From positions 1 to 62,726 of the forward strand of contig JAZRTY010000008.1 in assembly GCA_045652245.1 (NCBI GenBank): a stretch of 62,726 nucleotides of DNA. The letters are read 5' to 3'. Both the position numbers and the translations under genes were made by a program. The notes beneath the pieces were generated by a model that saw nothing but the letters and a program-made list of their open reading frames with translations, was not told the DNA's origin and ran no database searches. Origin of the DNA: SIG622 sp045652245 (GTDB taxonomy: Bacteria; Bacillota; Clostridia; Oscillospirales; CAG-382). How positions within the stretch are numbered: the stretch's first letter is position 1; every line of letters begins with the position of its first letter. Of this stretch, positions 26,828 through 36,200 are shown piece by piece.

Positions 26828-28069
26828 TTAATATCTTGCTCTTCTTTTTTGAGCCTTTCTGTATCTCATAAGAATAATAAGAATACAAAGTGCGAGTGCA
26901 ATTATAATAGCAACAATCACAAAAGGTGTATTCATAATATTATCTTCGTTAATACCAACGATAATATCACCCCAGAGAGTTATTATAAGTTCATTTGTTT
27001 CCTTTGGAAGATTTATAAAGGATTCGCAGTTAGCGATAATCTCAGAACTTGGATATGCAATTTCGCTATTTCTCATTTCCTCGGAAAGAAGTGCTTTGGC
27101 AGCACTCGATGGGGTAGAATAGCAGATGTATTCGCAGTTTGCTGCAGCTACCTCTGCCTCACAAAGGAAGTTGATAAATGCTTCAGCAGCTTCCTTATTC
27201 TTGCTACCTTTCGGAATACAGATTGAGTCAATAAAAATGTTTGAGCCTTCCTTCGGAAAAGCAAAAGCAAGATTGGGATTATCCTGAATCATTGTGATTG
27301 CATCACCTGCATAATAAGGTGCAACCCAAGCCTCTTCAAGCTTCATTTTATCGAAGATTTGGTCCATAACATGAGTCTGAACTATACCACTTTCCTTCTG
27401 TTGCTTCAGAATTTCAGCAGCTTGTCTGATTTCATCCTCGTTTGTAGTGTTCATCGAATAACCAAGCTTTGAAAGTGCAAGTGCGAATGCGTCCTTTGAG
27501 TTTGAAAACATAAGTACTTGACCCTTGAACTTTTCATTCCACAGAACATCAATTGTTGATGCTTCCTCTGCTGTTACATACTTGGTATTATAAATGATAC
27601 CAACAGTGCCCCAGGTGTAAGGAACAGAGTACTCGTTTGTCGGGTCAAAGCTTGGATTTCTGTAATCTTCATCAATATACTTGAAATTTGGAATGTTGTC
27701 AAAGTTAAGCTTTTCAAGCATATCCTCTTCAATCATCTTACCGATCATATAATCAGAGGGAATAACGATATCGTAAACTGAAGTTGCACTACCTTTAAGC
27801 TTTGCGTACATATCTTCATTTGTAGCATAGTTTGTGTAATTTACATCTATACCTGAAATTTCTTCAAATTCCTTTACAACATCAAGGCTGCCTTCGGTTC
27901 CGTCAGAAATATATTCGCCCCAGTTGTAAACATTTATAGAAATGTTCTGACCCTTGAATTTTTCATAGTATGATATATCCTCGACAGTTACATTTGCGGC
28001 AAAAACGTTTTGCACAAACAAGGGGAGTGTAAGAAGTAACGAAAAAAGTAAAGCTATAATTTTTTTCAT
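26828..28069 (-). CDS. potD: Spermidine/putrescine-binding protein with a C-terminal membrane anchor
   Basis: A 413-aa polyamine receptor of the PotD type (SBP_bac_8). The N-terminal signal peptide MKKIIALLFSLLLTLPLF has no lipobox. The core shows ISINVYNWGEYI, the first-strand motif of PotD proteins, and VPYTWGTVGIIYN. Unusually, residues 381-401 form a strong transmembrane helix (FVIVAIIIALALCILIILM) followed by a basic tail RYRKAQKRRARY, so the receptor seems tethered by its C-terminus. It is the last gene of potABCD, 34 bases after potC; AAAGGAA precedes the ATG. Confidence 0.92.
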   Translation of the reverse strand: MKKIIALLFSLLLTLPLFVQNVFAANVTVEDISYYEKFKGQNISINVYNWGEYISDGTEGSLDVVKEFEEISGIDVNYTNYATNEDMYAKLKGSATSVYDIVIPSDYMIGKMIEEDMLEKLNFDNIPNFKYIDEDYRNPSFDPTNEYSVPYTWGTVGIIYNTKYVTAEEASTIDVLWNEKFKGQVLMFSNSKDAFALALSKLGYSMNTTNEDEIRQAAEILKQQKESGIVQTHVMDQIFDKMKLEEAWVAPYYAGDAITMIQDNPNLAFAFPKEGSNIFIDSICIPKGSKNKEAAEAFINFLCEAEVAAANCEYICYSTPSSAAKALLSEEMRNSEIAYPSSEIIANCESFINLPKETNELIITLWGDIIVGINEDNIMNTPFVIVAIIIALALCILIILMRYRKAQKRRARY

Positions 28070-28103
28070 TTATTGAATTCCTTTCATATTGTCAAATTAC
28101 AAT

Positions 28104-28901
28104 TTATAGACCCTTTTGCATATTTTTCTTTTCCTTAATGCTCTCTCTGCTACTGTTGAAGTTTACAATAAAGAGGATTGCAAGTACAACAAGGAACATA
28201 ATGGTTGAAAGAGCATTGAGTTTTGGTGTTACAGGCTTTCTTGTTATAGAATAAATAACAATCGGCAGTGTCTGAGCGTCAGGTCCTGTTGTAAAGTAGC
28301 TTATGATAAAATCATCAATAGAGTAGGTGATTGCCATAAGGAAGCCTGAAAATACACCCGGCATAATTTCAGGAAGAATTACCTTAAAGAATGCTTGGAA
28401 ATCTGTACAACCAAGGTCGAGAGCTGCCTCGTAAATGTTTTTATTAATCTGTCGAAGCTTCGGAAGTACACTTAAAACCACACTTGGCACACAAAAAGTA
28501 ATATGAGCAACAATAATTGTAAAGAAGCCGGGAACTATTCTGCAAAACGAAAATAGAATCATAAGCGAAATACCGGTTACAATTTCAGGGTTTATAAGTG
28601 GAAGATTATTTACATTTTTGATAATTGTTCTTGGTGCTTTATTGAGATTGTGGATACCGATTGCCGCAGCTGTGCCAAGAATTGTTGCAAAAACTGCTGC
28701 TACGATAGCAATAAGCAGAGTATTTCCGAGCGCTTGAAGAATTAGCTCATCGCGAAAAAGCTCTCCATACCACTTCAGGGAAAAACCTGTCCAGCTTCGT
28801 CCCTTTGATTCATTAAATGAGAAAGCGATAAGAACTAGAATCGGAACATAAAGGAACAAAAGAACAATACCTACATAGAATTTCTGGAAGAACTTTTTCA
28901 T
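28104..28901 (-). CDS. potC: Spermidine/putrescine ABC transporter permease
   Basis: A 265-aa six-helix permease of the PotC type. It contains GFSLKWYGELFRDE and the ATPase-contact EAA loop (EAALDLGCTDFQAFFKVILP). The ATG overlaps the potB stop by 4 bases (ATGA), so translation is coupled. It forms the channel with PotB. Confidence 0.94.
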   Translation of the reverse strand: MKKFFQKFYVGIVLLFLYVPILVLIAFSFNESKGRSWTGFSLKWYGELFRDELILQALGNTLLIAIVAAVFATILGTAAAIGIHNLNKAPRTIIKNVNNLPLINPEIVTGISLMILFSFCRIVPGFFTIIVAHITFCVPSVVLSVLPKLRQINKNIYEAALDLGCTDFQAFFKVILPEIMPGVFSGFLMAITYSIDDFIISYFTTGPDAQTLPIVIYSITRKPVTPKLNALSTIMFLVVLAILFIVNFNSSRESIKEKKNMQKGL

Positions 28902-29728
28902 TTTAGCGTTTCCTCCATTTCTTCATTGTCAAATTGGTTAAAGATACCCATACAGATAAATACAACAACCATCAGAAGCAGTGAGATTGCCGAACCATAG
29001 TAAGGATTGTATTCGCCACCCGATACAAACTGCATTTCAATCAGGTCACCGATAAGGGCGTTGTTCGGACCACCGAGAAGCTGCGAGATTACAAAGGTAC
29101 TTACAGCCGGAACAAAGGTCATTGTAACGCCGGAGGTGATACCCGGAAATGAAAGGGGGATAATTACCTTTTTAAACACATTATAGGTGTTACATCCGAG
29201 GTCTTGTGCTGCTTCGATTACGTGCTTATCAATTTTTACCATAATGGTGTAAAGCGGCAAAATCATATACGGAATGTAGTTATAGACCATTCCTAAAATA
29301 ACAGCACCCTGCGTATACATAATACGGACAGGTTCAAAACCAAAGAATACAAGAACCTTATTAAGCAAACCTGAATTTGTTTCAAGAATAGTCATCCAGG
29401 CATACGTACGAAGAAGGAAATTCATCCACATCGGAAGCATAACAAGAAGCATCATCATTTTTTGATGATTAACTTTCATTTTTGACATTATGTATGCAAG
29501 AGGATAAGAAATTACAAGACAGATCAGAGTTGCAATCGCTGCAAGGTATACAGACTTGATAAGAACAGGAAGATATCTTGAAGCATACTGCATATTATCA
29601 AGAGTAAAGCCACCAACATTTCTGTCGGTAAAAGCAAATACTAAAATAAGCGCAAGAGGTATTATTGTAAATACAACCATCCACACAATGTATGGCAAGG
29701 TAAATATACCGAATTTTTTATTATTCAT
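28898..29728 (-). CDS. potB: Spermidine/putrescine ABC transporter permease
   Basis: A 276-aa permease of the PotB type with the EAA loop EAAQDLGCNTYNVFKKVIIP. ATG 29728 is chosen because it follows GAGGG by 8 bases and overlaps the potA stop as ATGAATAA; a longer frame would start 8 codons earlier without a better site. About six helices are visible. Confidence 0.93.
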   Translation of the reverse strand: MNNKKFGIFTLPYIVWMVVFTIIPLALILVFAFTDRNVGGFTLDNMQYASRYLPVLIKSVYLAAIATLICLVISYPLAYIMSKMKVNHQKMMMLLVMLPMWMNFLLRTYAWMTILETNSGLLNKVLVFFGFEPVRIMYTQGAVILGMVYNYIPYMILPLYTIMVKIDKHVIEAAQDLGCNTYNVFKKVIIPLSFPGITSGVTMTFVPAVSTFVISQLLGGPNNALIGDLIEMQFVSGGEYNPYYGSAISLLLMVVVFICMGIFNQFDNEEMEETLK

Positions 29729-30812
29729 TTTCTGCACCCTCGCAAACTTCAATATTCTTTACAGGCGAGGAATCGCTTTTTTTCATAATATGAATATCAT
29801 TCGGAGTAAAGTTCATACCGATAAAATCACCGGCAAGAGCAGCCTTGGTTGAATGAATTTTCCATTTGAATCCAAAACTGTCAACAATCATTTCATAGTG
29901 TACACCCTTAAAGGTTACAGATTCAACTGTACCGTTGATTGTATTGTCGCTTGGAGCACATACTGTAATATCTTCGGGTCTTATAACTACATCTACAAGC
30001 TCTTGCTTATTAAAGCCCTTGTCAAGACATTCGAATCTCTTACTCGCAAATTCAACGTCAAAGTCTTTGTGCATAATACCATCAATAATATTAGACTCTC
30101 CGATGAATCTTGCAACAAAAGTATTAACGGGCTCGTTGTAGATATCCTGCGGAGTACCAATCTGATTTATAATACCGCCGTTCATAACAACAACTCTGTC
30201 AGACATAGTCAAAGCTTCTTCCTGATCGTGAGTTACATATACGAAGGTGATATTGAGAGCCTGCTGGATTCTTTTAAGCTCGGTCTGCATTTCTTTACGA
30301 AGCTGAAGGTCAAGAGCACCAAGAGGCTCGTCAAGAAGAAGCATTCTCGGATGATTTATAAGGGCACGTGCAATTGCAACTCGCTGTTGTTGACCACCGG
30401 AGAGAAAATCAACATTTCTTCTTCCGAAACTTTCAAGGTTTACAAGTTCAAGCATTTCAAGTACCCTTGTATTTATTTCTTTTTCGGGAACCTTCTTAAG
30501 TCGAAGTCCGAAAGCTATATTTTCATAAACATTTAAATGCGGAAATAACGCATATTTCTGAAAGACGGTATTGACCTGCCTTTTATAAGGAGGAATTCCA
30601 TTGATTTTCTTTCCGTCAAAGAATACATCACCTGAATCAGGAGTTACAAAACCACCGATAATTCGGAGAGTTGTTGTTTTACCACAACCGGAAGGGCCGA
30701 GCAGAGTAATAAACTCCTTGTCCTTGATATCAAGACTGATGTTTTTGAGCACCTGCTCACCGTCAAATTTAACGACGATATCCTTAAGACTTACAATTAC
30801 GTTGTTTTCCAA
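29721..30812 (-). CDS. potA: Spermidine/putrescine ABC transporter ATPase
   Basis: A 363-aa ATPase of the PotA type. The ATPase domain (about 1-240) has Walker A GPSGCGKTT, signature LSGGQQQR and Walker B LLLDEPLGALD. The C-terminal part (about 245-363) is a TOBE regulatory domain with the typical VVIRPEDI segment. The start is TTG (30812) 7 bases after CGGAGGT. It is first in the operon, with a near-consensus promoter and a small hairpin abutting the ribosome-binding site. Confidence 0.95.
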   Translation of the reverse strand: MENNVIVSLKDIVVKFDGEQVLKNISLDIKDKEFITLLGPSGCGKTTTLRIIGGFVTPDSGDVFFDGKKINGIPPYKRQVNTVFQKYALFPHLNVYENIAFGLRLKKVPEKEINTRVLEMLELVNLESFGRRNVDFLSGGQQQRVAIARALINHPRMLLLDEPLGALDLQLRKEMQTELKRIQQALNITFVYVTHDQEEALTMSDRVVVMNGGIINQIGTPQDIYNEPVNTFVARFIGESNIIDGIMHKDFDVEFASKRFECLDKGFNKQELVDVVIRPEDITVCAPSDNTINGTVESVTFKGVHYEMIVDSFGFKWKIHSTKAALAGDFIGMNFTPNDIHIMKKSDSSPVKNIEVCEGAENE

Positions 30813-30825
30813 TCCTCACACCTCC

Positions 30826-30846
30826 GTACTGTGTTATGTTCAGTAC
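30826..30846 (-). promoter_or_regulatory. Hairpin abutting the potA ribosome-binding site
   Basis: GTACTG (30826-30831) pairs perfectly with CAGTAC (30841-30846) across a 9-base loop in the potA leader, and the last base of the stem adjoins GGAGGT. It may limit ribosome access; this is inference only. Confidence 0.35.
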
Positions 30847-30920
30847 ACTTTCTTTGAATTTTTATCACATTTTTACTTAACTTTTGCCATAACATTCAAA
30901 TTTAAAAGTAAGCAGTATAA

Positions 30921-30949
30921 ATAATACAATTTTTTGAAGGATTTGTCAA
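30921..30949 (-). promoter_or_regulatory. Promoter of the pot operon
   Basis: Minus-strand consensus -35 TTGACA and -10 TATTAT with a 17-base spacer, giving a leader of about 100 bases before potA. Confidence 0.85.
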
Positions 30950-31110
30950 TAGTTTTTGCAAAAAAATTCGGCAAATTTCTTAAAAATTCGTAATTAGATA
31001 CGATATTTCGTGATTTTTCCTGTTTTAGAGTTGAAAAAACTACGAAATTCTCTGAATTACTCTTGAAATCTTTGAAATTCTCTCGAATTTGAAGATAAAT
31101 TAAACTATTG

Positions 31111-31144
31111 AAAAAGAGAAGCGATATATTAGTAAATCGCTTCT
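31111..31144 (-). terminator. Terminator of the uracil-DNA glycosylase gene
   Basis: Perfect 9-bp stem AGAAGCGAT/ATCGCTTCT followed on the minus strand by CTTTTTC, 13 bases past the stop. The 160 bases between this and the pot promoter are AT-rich with no feature I can support. Confidence 0.88.
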
Positions 31145-31156
31145 GAAAGTATAAAT

Positions 31157-31732
31157 TTATGATTGTGTTCTAATTTGCCTTAGCATCTGCTCAATTTTTA
31201 GCATATCTTTCAGCATATCTTCTCTTTTGCTTGGATCCCGAAGGAGCAATGAAGGGTGATAAACTGCTGTCATAAGATATTTTCCTTTTTTAACCCAAGT
31301 GCCATGCTCTTTTGTTATTTTGTAGTCGGGTCTGATTATCTGCATCGCTGCAATTCTTCCAAGACAAACTATAATTTTAGGCTGTAATAGTTTAAATTGT
31401 TCGCGAAGAAAATCGATGCACGCCTCTTGTTCTTCGGGGAGTGGGTCGCGGTTATTGGGCGGACGGCATTTTAATATATTTGCAACATAATAATCATCGT
31501 TTGACATATCAATTGCACTGAAGTACTTATCAAGCAGCTGCCCTGAAGCCCCACAAAAGGGAATTCCTTGCAGGTCCTCTTGCTCACCGGGCGCTTCGCC
31601 GACAAAAAGTATTATCGGTTTTTTTGAGCCCTTTCCGAAGACAGTATTTGTTTTTGTTTTGTAAAGCGAACACTTTTCGCAGACATTACAGCGTTCTTCA
31701 AGACTTTTCCAAGCTTTTAAATCTATCTCCAT
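31157..31732 (-). CDS. Uracil-DNA glycosylase, family 4 (Fe-S type)
   Basis: A 191-aa base-excision repair enzyme removing uracil from DNA. Family-4 features: N-terminal Cys motif (CNVCEKCSLYKTKTN), the catalytic-loop motif GEAPGEQED, the NILKCRPPNNRDP segment holding another cluster Cys, and the late motif YHPSLLLRDPSKR. Four Cys suited to a 4Fe-4S cluster are present. Monocistronic with its own promoter and terminator. Confidence 0.94.
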   Translation of the reverse strand: MEIDLKAWKSLEERCNVCEKCSLYKTKTNTVFGKGSKKPIILFVGEAPGEQEDLQGIPFCGASGQLLDKYFSAIDMSNDDYYVANILKCRPPNNRDPLPEEQEACIDFLREQFKLLQPKIIVCLGRIAAMQIIRPDYKITKEHGTWVKKGKYLMTAVYHPSLLLRDPSKREDMLKDMLKIEQMLRQIRTQS

Positions 31733-31765
31733 CTAATTCTATTCCTTTATGTTACTTATAAGCTA

Positions 31766-31794
31766 ATTATAACACATAAAGTAATATTTGTAAA
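31766..31794 (-). promoter_or_regulatory. Promoter of the uracil-DNA glycosylase gene
   Basis: Minus-strand -35 TTTACA and -10 TATAAT with a 17-base spacer in the gap after mecA. Confidence 0.7.
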
Positions 31795-31813
31795 GTTATT
31801 TTCGATAAAAATT

Positions 31814-32437
31814 CTAATCTGACAAGGATGCTAACATTTCTATAGCATTGTCCTTGATTATCAACGCACAATATTCGGCAATTTGTGTTTTGATTGTTTC
31901 GGTTAATTTCAATAGTTTTCCATATTCCGAAAGGTATTCGGGATATTGATAAGCTTTTTGTTGCCTGCTTTGATGATAGGACGGTAATATTTCTGAAACT
32001 TCAAGTGTAAGTATGTATTCTTCCTGTTCGGTTTTGTAAAGGTCGGCTTTTAAGTAATTCTTTTCTTTGTACAGCCTTTTACATAATTTACTGAAACTAT
32101 CATAGTTTGAGACTATGAATTTGCTTGTTGTTGATTTTTTACTTACGGTTTTGTATGTATATTTTCTTTCACTGTCAATAAAATTATTGCTTGAATTATA
32201 CTTTGTTACAAACATTTCACATCCACCGTCAGAACAGGGGAATACCTGAACATACAGCTTGCTTTTGTCTGCATCAAAACCAGCACTTTCTTTTGCTTTA
32301 TCCAGTATTTCCCAAAAAGCTTTCTTGGTTGAAACGTTTGAATAATCAAGACTTTCTATATCAATATTCAATTCAATCATATCCTGATAGGTGAGGATAA
32401 TCTTTAATTTTTCCTCGCTAATAAGTATTAAATCCAT
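31814..32437 (-). CDS. mecA: Adaptor protein MecA (ClpC substrate adaptor)
   Basis: A 207-aa MecA/NegR-family protein that in other Firmicutes delivers substrates to the ClpC unfoldase. The N-terminal substrate-binding region is recognisable (LILISEEKLKIILTYQDMIE), joined by a linker to a C-terminal ClpC-binding domain (about 115-207). The start follows GGCGGGGG. clpC is not in the window. It has its own near-consensus promoter; no terminator is clear between it and the next gene. Confidence 0.85.
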   Translation of the reverse strand: MDLILISEEKLKIILTYQDMIELNIDIESLDYSNVSTKKAFWEILDKAKESAGFDADKSKLYVQVFPCSDGGCEMFVTKYNSSNNFIDSERKYTYKTVSKKSTTSKFIVSNYDSFSKLCKRLYKEKNYLKADLYKTEQEEYILTLEVSEILPSYHQSRQQKAYQYPEYLSEYGKLLKLTETIKTQIAEYCALIIKDNAIEMLASLSD

Positions 32438-32479
32438 TTTACCCCCGCCTTTCGTTGTTGAAACTCTTTCATATTGTAT

Positions 32480-32508
32480 ATTATATAATTATTCTGCTTT
32501 TTTGTCAT
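32480..32508 (-). promoter_or_regulatory. Promoter of mecA
   Basis: Minus-strand -35 ATGACA and -10 TATAAT with a 17-base spacer, about 40 bases upstream of the start. Confidence 0.65.
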
Positions 32509-32632
32509 TACAAAAAATATGGTATTTTTAAATATTGCTGCATCTTTCGTATGGATATTCCTATAACGGTAATTATTTTTACTGTAAAAGTGTTCAAATT
32601 TGAATATTTTTCATCTTTTTTCAAAAATTTTA

Positions 32633-32661
32633 TTGATTTATTTGATAAAAAGTAGTATAAT
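32633..32661 (+). promoter_or_regulatory. Promoter of the rnf operon
   Basis: -35 TTGATT and -10 TATAAT separated by 17 bases, 33 bases before the rnfC ATG, in the divergent gap with mecA. Confidence 0.75.
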
Positions 32662-32694
32662 GTAGAATGAAATATTAGAAAGGTCGTGATAAGT

Positions 32695-34002
32695 ATGGCA
32701 TTTACCTTCAAGGGTGGTATACATGTTGCTGAACATAAGGATACATGCAAAAAGCCTATTGAAATAATGAAAGCCCCAAAAAGAGTTGCGATACCACTCT
32801 CCCAGCATATCGGTGCTTCGGCACATGCAGTTGTAAATCGTGGTGACAGGGTTCTTATGGGACAGATTATAGCAAGAAATGACGAAGCTTTGTCTTGTCC
32901 TGTGCATGCTTCTGTTTCCGGAACAGTAGTTGATATAGAGCTGAGAAATTCATATTCCGGGGCAGGAAAAACTGAATATGTAATTATCGAAAATGATGAG
33001 AAATATGAGGAATGTGAATTTGTCCCGTTAGGGGATAATTATACACTTGAGCAATTTGTAGAGTGCATTAAAAACGCCGGAATTTCGGGTATGGGTGGGG
33101 CTTCCTTCCCAACATATGCAAAAATACAGTCTGCGATTGGAAAGGCAAAAGAACTCATTGTCAATTGTGCAGAGTGTGAGCCTTACATCACTGCAAATCA
33201 CAGGCTTTTGCTTGAGGATGCAGAAAGTATAATTTCCGGTGTAAAACTTCTTATTGATGTACTTGGAATTGACAAAGCTGTTTTTGCTGTTGAAAACAAT
33301 AAACCGGATGTAATTGCTTTGCTTCGTGAACTTATTAAAGAAGATACTTCTCTGTCTGTTGCAGTTATGAAGACAAAATATCCTCAGGGCGACGAACGAC
33401 AGATAATGTATGCTCTACATAAGGTTCAGTTGCCGGCGGGAAAGCTTCCTGCAGATGTTGGTTATGTCATTTTTAATGCAGAAACGTGCTCTGCCGTACA
33501 TCATGCCGTAAAGGAAGGCAGACCACTCATAAAAAGAGTTGTTACTGTTTCAGGTGACTGTATTAAAGAACCGAAGAATCTGCTTATTCCACTTGGAACA
33601 AGCTTTGCTGATGTTTTGGAATATTGTGGTGGATTTATTAAAGAACCAAGCAAAATTATTTCAGGTGGCCCTATGATGGGAATGGCACAATGGGATATAA
33701 ATACTCCCGTTGTTAAGGGTACTTCTGCAATACTTGCTTTGTCTGAATCAAAAAAGGAACGCAACAGTGCTTGTATTCACTGTGGTAAATGCGTTGGGGT
33801 TTGTCCGATGCATCTTATGCCAAACTATCTTGCACTCTTCTCATCAAACGGAAAATATGATAAGTGCGAAGAATATAATTGCATGAGCTGTGTTGAATGT
33901 GGATGCTGTACATATACTTGTCCCGGTAATGTTCCGATTGTTCAGCATATAAGAAAAGCAAAAGCACAGATAAATATCAAACGTAAAAATATGAAGAAAT
34001 AA
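32695..34002 (+). CDS. rnfC: Rnf complex subunit C (NADH-binding Fe-S subunit)
   Basis: A 435-aa peripheral subunit of the ion-pumping ferredoxin:NAD oxidoreductase. It begins FKGGIHVAEHKD, has the NADH/FMN-site stretch GMGGASFPTYAK and NCAECEPYI, and ends with two 4Fe-4S motifs (CIHCGKCVGVCP and CMSCVECGCCTYTCP). ATG 32695 follows AAAGGT; an upstream GTG four codons earlier is less well placed. It heads the C-D-G-E-A-B operon. Confidence 0.96.
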   Translation: MAFTFKGGIHVAEHKDTCKKPIEIMKAPKRVAIPLSQHIGASAHAVVNRGDRVLMGQIIARNDEALSCPVHASVSGTVVDIELRNSYSGAGKTEYVIIENDEKYEECEFVPLGDNYTLEQFVECIKNAGISGMGGASFPTYAKIQSAIGKAKELIVNCAECEPYITANHRLLLEDAESIISGVKLLIDVLGIDKAVFAVENNKPDVIALLRELIKEDTSLSVAVMKTKYPQGDERQIMYALHKVQLPAGKLPADVGYVIFNAETCSAVHHAVKEGRPLIKRVVTVSGDCIKEPKNLLIPLGTSFADVLEYCGGFIKEPSKIISGGPMMGMAQWDINTPVVKGTSAILALSESKKERNSACIHCGKCVGVCPMHLMPNYLALFSSNGKYDKCEEYNCMSCVECGCCTYTCPGNVPIVQHIRKAKAQINIKRKNMKK

Positions 34003-34022
34003 TAAGTGAAAGGAAAGATAAT

Positions 34023-34997
34023 ATGAGCCTACTTAAGATGACAGCTTCGCCTCATATGCATAAGAACGAGAGCACAAGTACAATAATGCTTGATGTTATT
34101 ATTGCTCTTATTCCTGCACTTATTTGGGGGATATATGCTTTTGGATTTCGTGCATTAACTGTGACACTTATATGTGTCTTGTCTTGTGTTTTAACTGAAT
34201 ACGTATATAGGAAGCTTGCAAGAAAGAACAATACTGTTTTTGATTTTTCTGCAGCAGTAACAGGCGTGCTGCTTGCTCTTACTTTGCCTGTCGGCATCCC
34301 AATGTGGATATGCGTGATTGGTAGTGTATTTGCAATTGCACTTGTAAAACAGTTATACGGTGGTATCGGAAAGAATGTAGTAAATCCTGCACTTGCCGCA
34401 AGAGCATTTTTGTTTGTTGCTTTTCCCAGTGAACTTAGTACATTTCTTCCTTTTGGAATCAGAACCTCACTGTTTGGAGTTCCACAAATTGATTCTATTG
34501 CATCGCCTACACCTCTTGTAGCATCAACACAGGATGTGTATTCTGTTTATGATTTATTTGTCGGAAATCACTCGGGTACGATTGGTGAAATTTCTGAAGT
34601 TCTTTTGCTTTTCGGTGGTCTTTACCTTTTATTTAAAAAGGTAATAACATGGCATATACCTGTGACGTTTATAGCAACAGTTGCGATTTTATCCTTTATA
34701 TTCCCTCAGGGAGGAGTTAGAGGTGAGATATTTATGTTAAGGCAGCTTTTCTCAGGCGGACTTTTCCTCGGTGCATTTTTTATGGCAACTGACTATGTAA
34801 CCAGTCCTGCAACAGGTAAGGGTAGAGTAATTTTCGGAGTTGGCTGTGGACTTATAACCGTATTTATTAGATACTTCGGTGGATATCCGGAGGGCGTTTC
34901 ATTTGCGATACTTATAATGAATTTGCTTGTGTGGTACATAGATATTGCAACAAAGCCGCGTGTTTTTGGAGGTGGAAATAATGCAAAAACTAAATAA
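34023..34997 (+). CDS. rnfD: Rnf complex subunit D
   Basis: A 324-aa membrane subunit that carries covalently bound FMN and forms part of the ion path. Family segments are visible: SPHMHKNESTSTIMLDVI, VNPALAARAFLFVAFP and DYVTSPATGKGR. The SPTPLVAST stretch is the likely FMN-attachment region. It starts at ATG after AAAGGAAAG, 20 bases after rnfC. Confidence 0.95.
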   Translation: MSLLKMTASPHMHKNESTSTIMLDVIIALIPALIWGIYAFGFRALTVTLICVLSCVLTEYVYRKLARKNNTVFDFSAAVTGVLLALTLPVGIPMWICVIGSVFAIALVKQLYGGIGKNVVNPALAARAFLFVAFPSELSTFLPFGIRTSLFGVPQIDSIASPTPLVASTQDVYSVYDLFVGNHSGTIGEISEVLLLFGGLYLLFKKVITWHIPVTFIATVAILSFIFPQGGVRGEIFMLRQLFSGGLFLGAFFMATDYVTSPATGKGRVIFGVGCGLITVFIRYFGGYPEGVSFAILIMNLLVWYIDIATKPRVFGGGNNAKTK

Positions 34998-35568
34998 AAA
35001 AGATATAATTTCCTCTCTGAATATAACCTTTAGACTGTTTATTGTTTGTACGTTTATTGCTGTACTCGTTGCAAGTGTAAATTTCGTAACTGAAGACAGA
35101 ATAAAAGCTCTTGAATTTGAAAAAACAACTGCTGCCCTTAATGAAGCTTTTTTAGTTGACGGAATTGAACCTGTATATAATGAGGTTGAAATTGAACATA
35201 TTGGTTCTGTAACAGGCATTTATGAAGCTTTAAATGGTGACAAAATCGTTGGCTATGGAGTTTTGTGTGAGCCGATAGGGTTTAAGGATGTTATTAAGCT
35301 TCTTGTTGCTTTTGATAGCGATAAGGAAATTGTTTCGGTTAAAGTTATCTCGTTGAGTGAAACTGCAGGCTTTGGAGATAAGGTGGTTAAGGAGCCTTGG
35401 TTTACGCAGCAGTTTGCAGGTTTTAAAAACAATGTTGTTATCGGAAGCAATGTTAACGTAATATCCGGAGCAACAGTAAGCTCAAAGGCAGTTACCAAGG
35501 GCGTGAATGACGCTATTTCAATGATAAAAATTTACACAGGTGTGAACAACGTGGAGGTAACAGAATAA
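34981..35568 (+). CDS. rnfG: Rnf complex subunit G
   Basis: A 195-aa subunit with one N-terminal membrane helix and an extracytoplasmic FMN domain. The covalent-flavin motif SGATVSSKAV is intact near residue 160. ATG 34981 follows GGAGGTGG and overlaps the rnfD end by 17 bases; the longer frame starts inside rnfD without a site. Confidence 0.95.
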   Translation: MQKLNKKDIISSLNITFRLFIVCTFIAVLVASVNFVTEDRIKALEFEKTTAALNEAFLVDGIEPVYNEVEIEHIGSVTGIYEALNGDKIVGYGVLCEPIGFKDVIKLLVAFDSDKEIVSVKVISLSETAGFGDKVVKEPWFTQQFAGFKNNVVIGSNVNVISGATVSSKAVTKGVNDAISMIKIYTGVNNVEVTE

Positions 35569-36194
35569 TGAATAAAGAAAATTATAATGTTAAATCTGCT
35601 TTTCTTGAGGGCTTATTTACAAATAATCCCGTTTTTGTTCAGCTTCTCGGTACTTGTCCGACACTTGCTGTAACTACCTCTGTTAAGAATGGTTTTGGTA
35701 TGGGAATTTCAGCGATGTGTGTTCTTGTACTTTCAAATCTTCTGATATCACTTCTTCGTAAATTCATTCCCAAAGAGGTCAGAATCGCATCCTACATAGT
35801 AATTATTTCAGGCTTTGTTACAGCAGTTGAGCTTCTTATCAAGGCATTTGTCCCATCCCTTGATGAGTCTCTTGGAGTATTTATTCCTCTGATAGTTGTA
35901 AACTGTATAATACTTGCAAGAGCCGAGGCGTTTGCATCTAAAAACAAACCTGTTGCGTCTATTCTTGACGGATTGTTTATGGGAATCGGATTTACCTTTG
36001 CCCTGACAATTCTCGGTGCAATCAGAGAAATTCTTGGCGAGGGTACTTTCCTCGGTTTCAAGGTTTTTGGTGATAGCTTTGTACCGATCAAATTCTTTGT
36101 AACAGCTGCAGGTGCATTTGTTACTCTTGGATTTGTAATAGCTGCAGTAAATGCTATCAGAAACAAAATTTCAGAGAAAAAGGTAAGGAGGTAA
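35568..36194 (+). CDS. rnfE: Rnf complex subunit E
   Basis: A 208-aa integral membrane subunit (about six helices), homologous to RnfA and NqrD. It opens with NPVFVQLLGTCPTLAVTTS, which holds the conserved membrane Cys, and has VVNCIILARAEAFA with a second. The ATG overlaps the rnfG stop by one base (TAATG) and is preceded by GGAGGT. Confidence 0.96.
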   Translation: MNKENYNVKSAFLEGLFTNNPVFVQLLGTCPTLAVTTSVKNGFGMGISAMCVLVLSNLLISLLRKFIPKEVRIASYIVIISGFVTAVELLIKAFVPSLDESLGVFIPLIVVNCIILARAEAFASKNKPVASILDGLFMGIGFTFALTILGAIREILGEGTFLGFKVFGDSFVPIKFFVTAAGAFVTLGFVIAAVNAIRNKISEKKVRR

Positions 36195-36200
36195 GCTGAA

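Noticed and set aside
30950..31110. Small RNA or repeat in the gap between pot promoter and uracil-DNA glycosylase terminator
   Set aside because: GAAATTCT-like words recur, but with no stable structure or regular spacing; AT-rich composition explains them.
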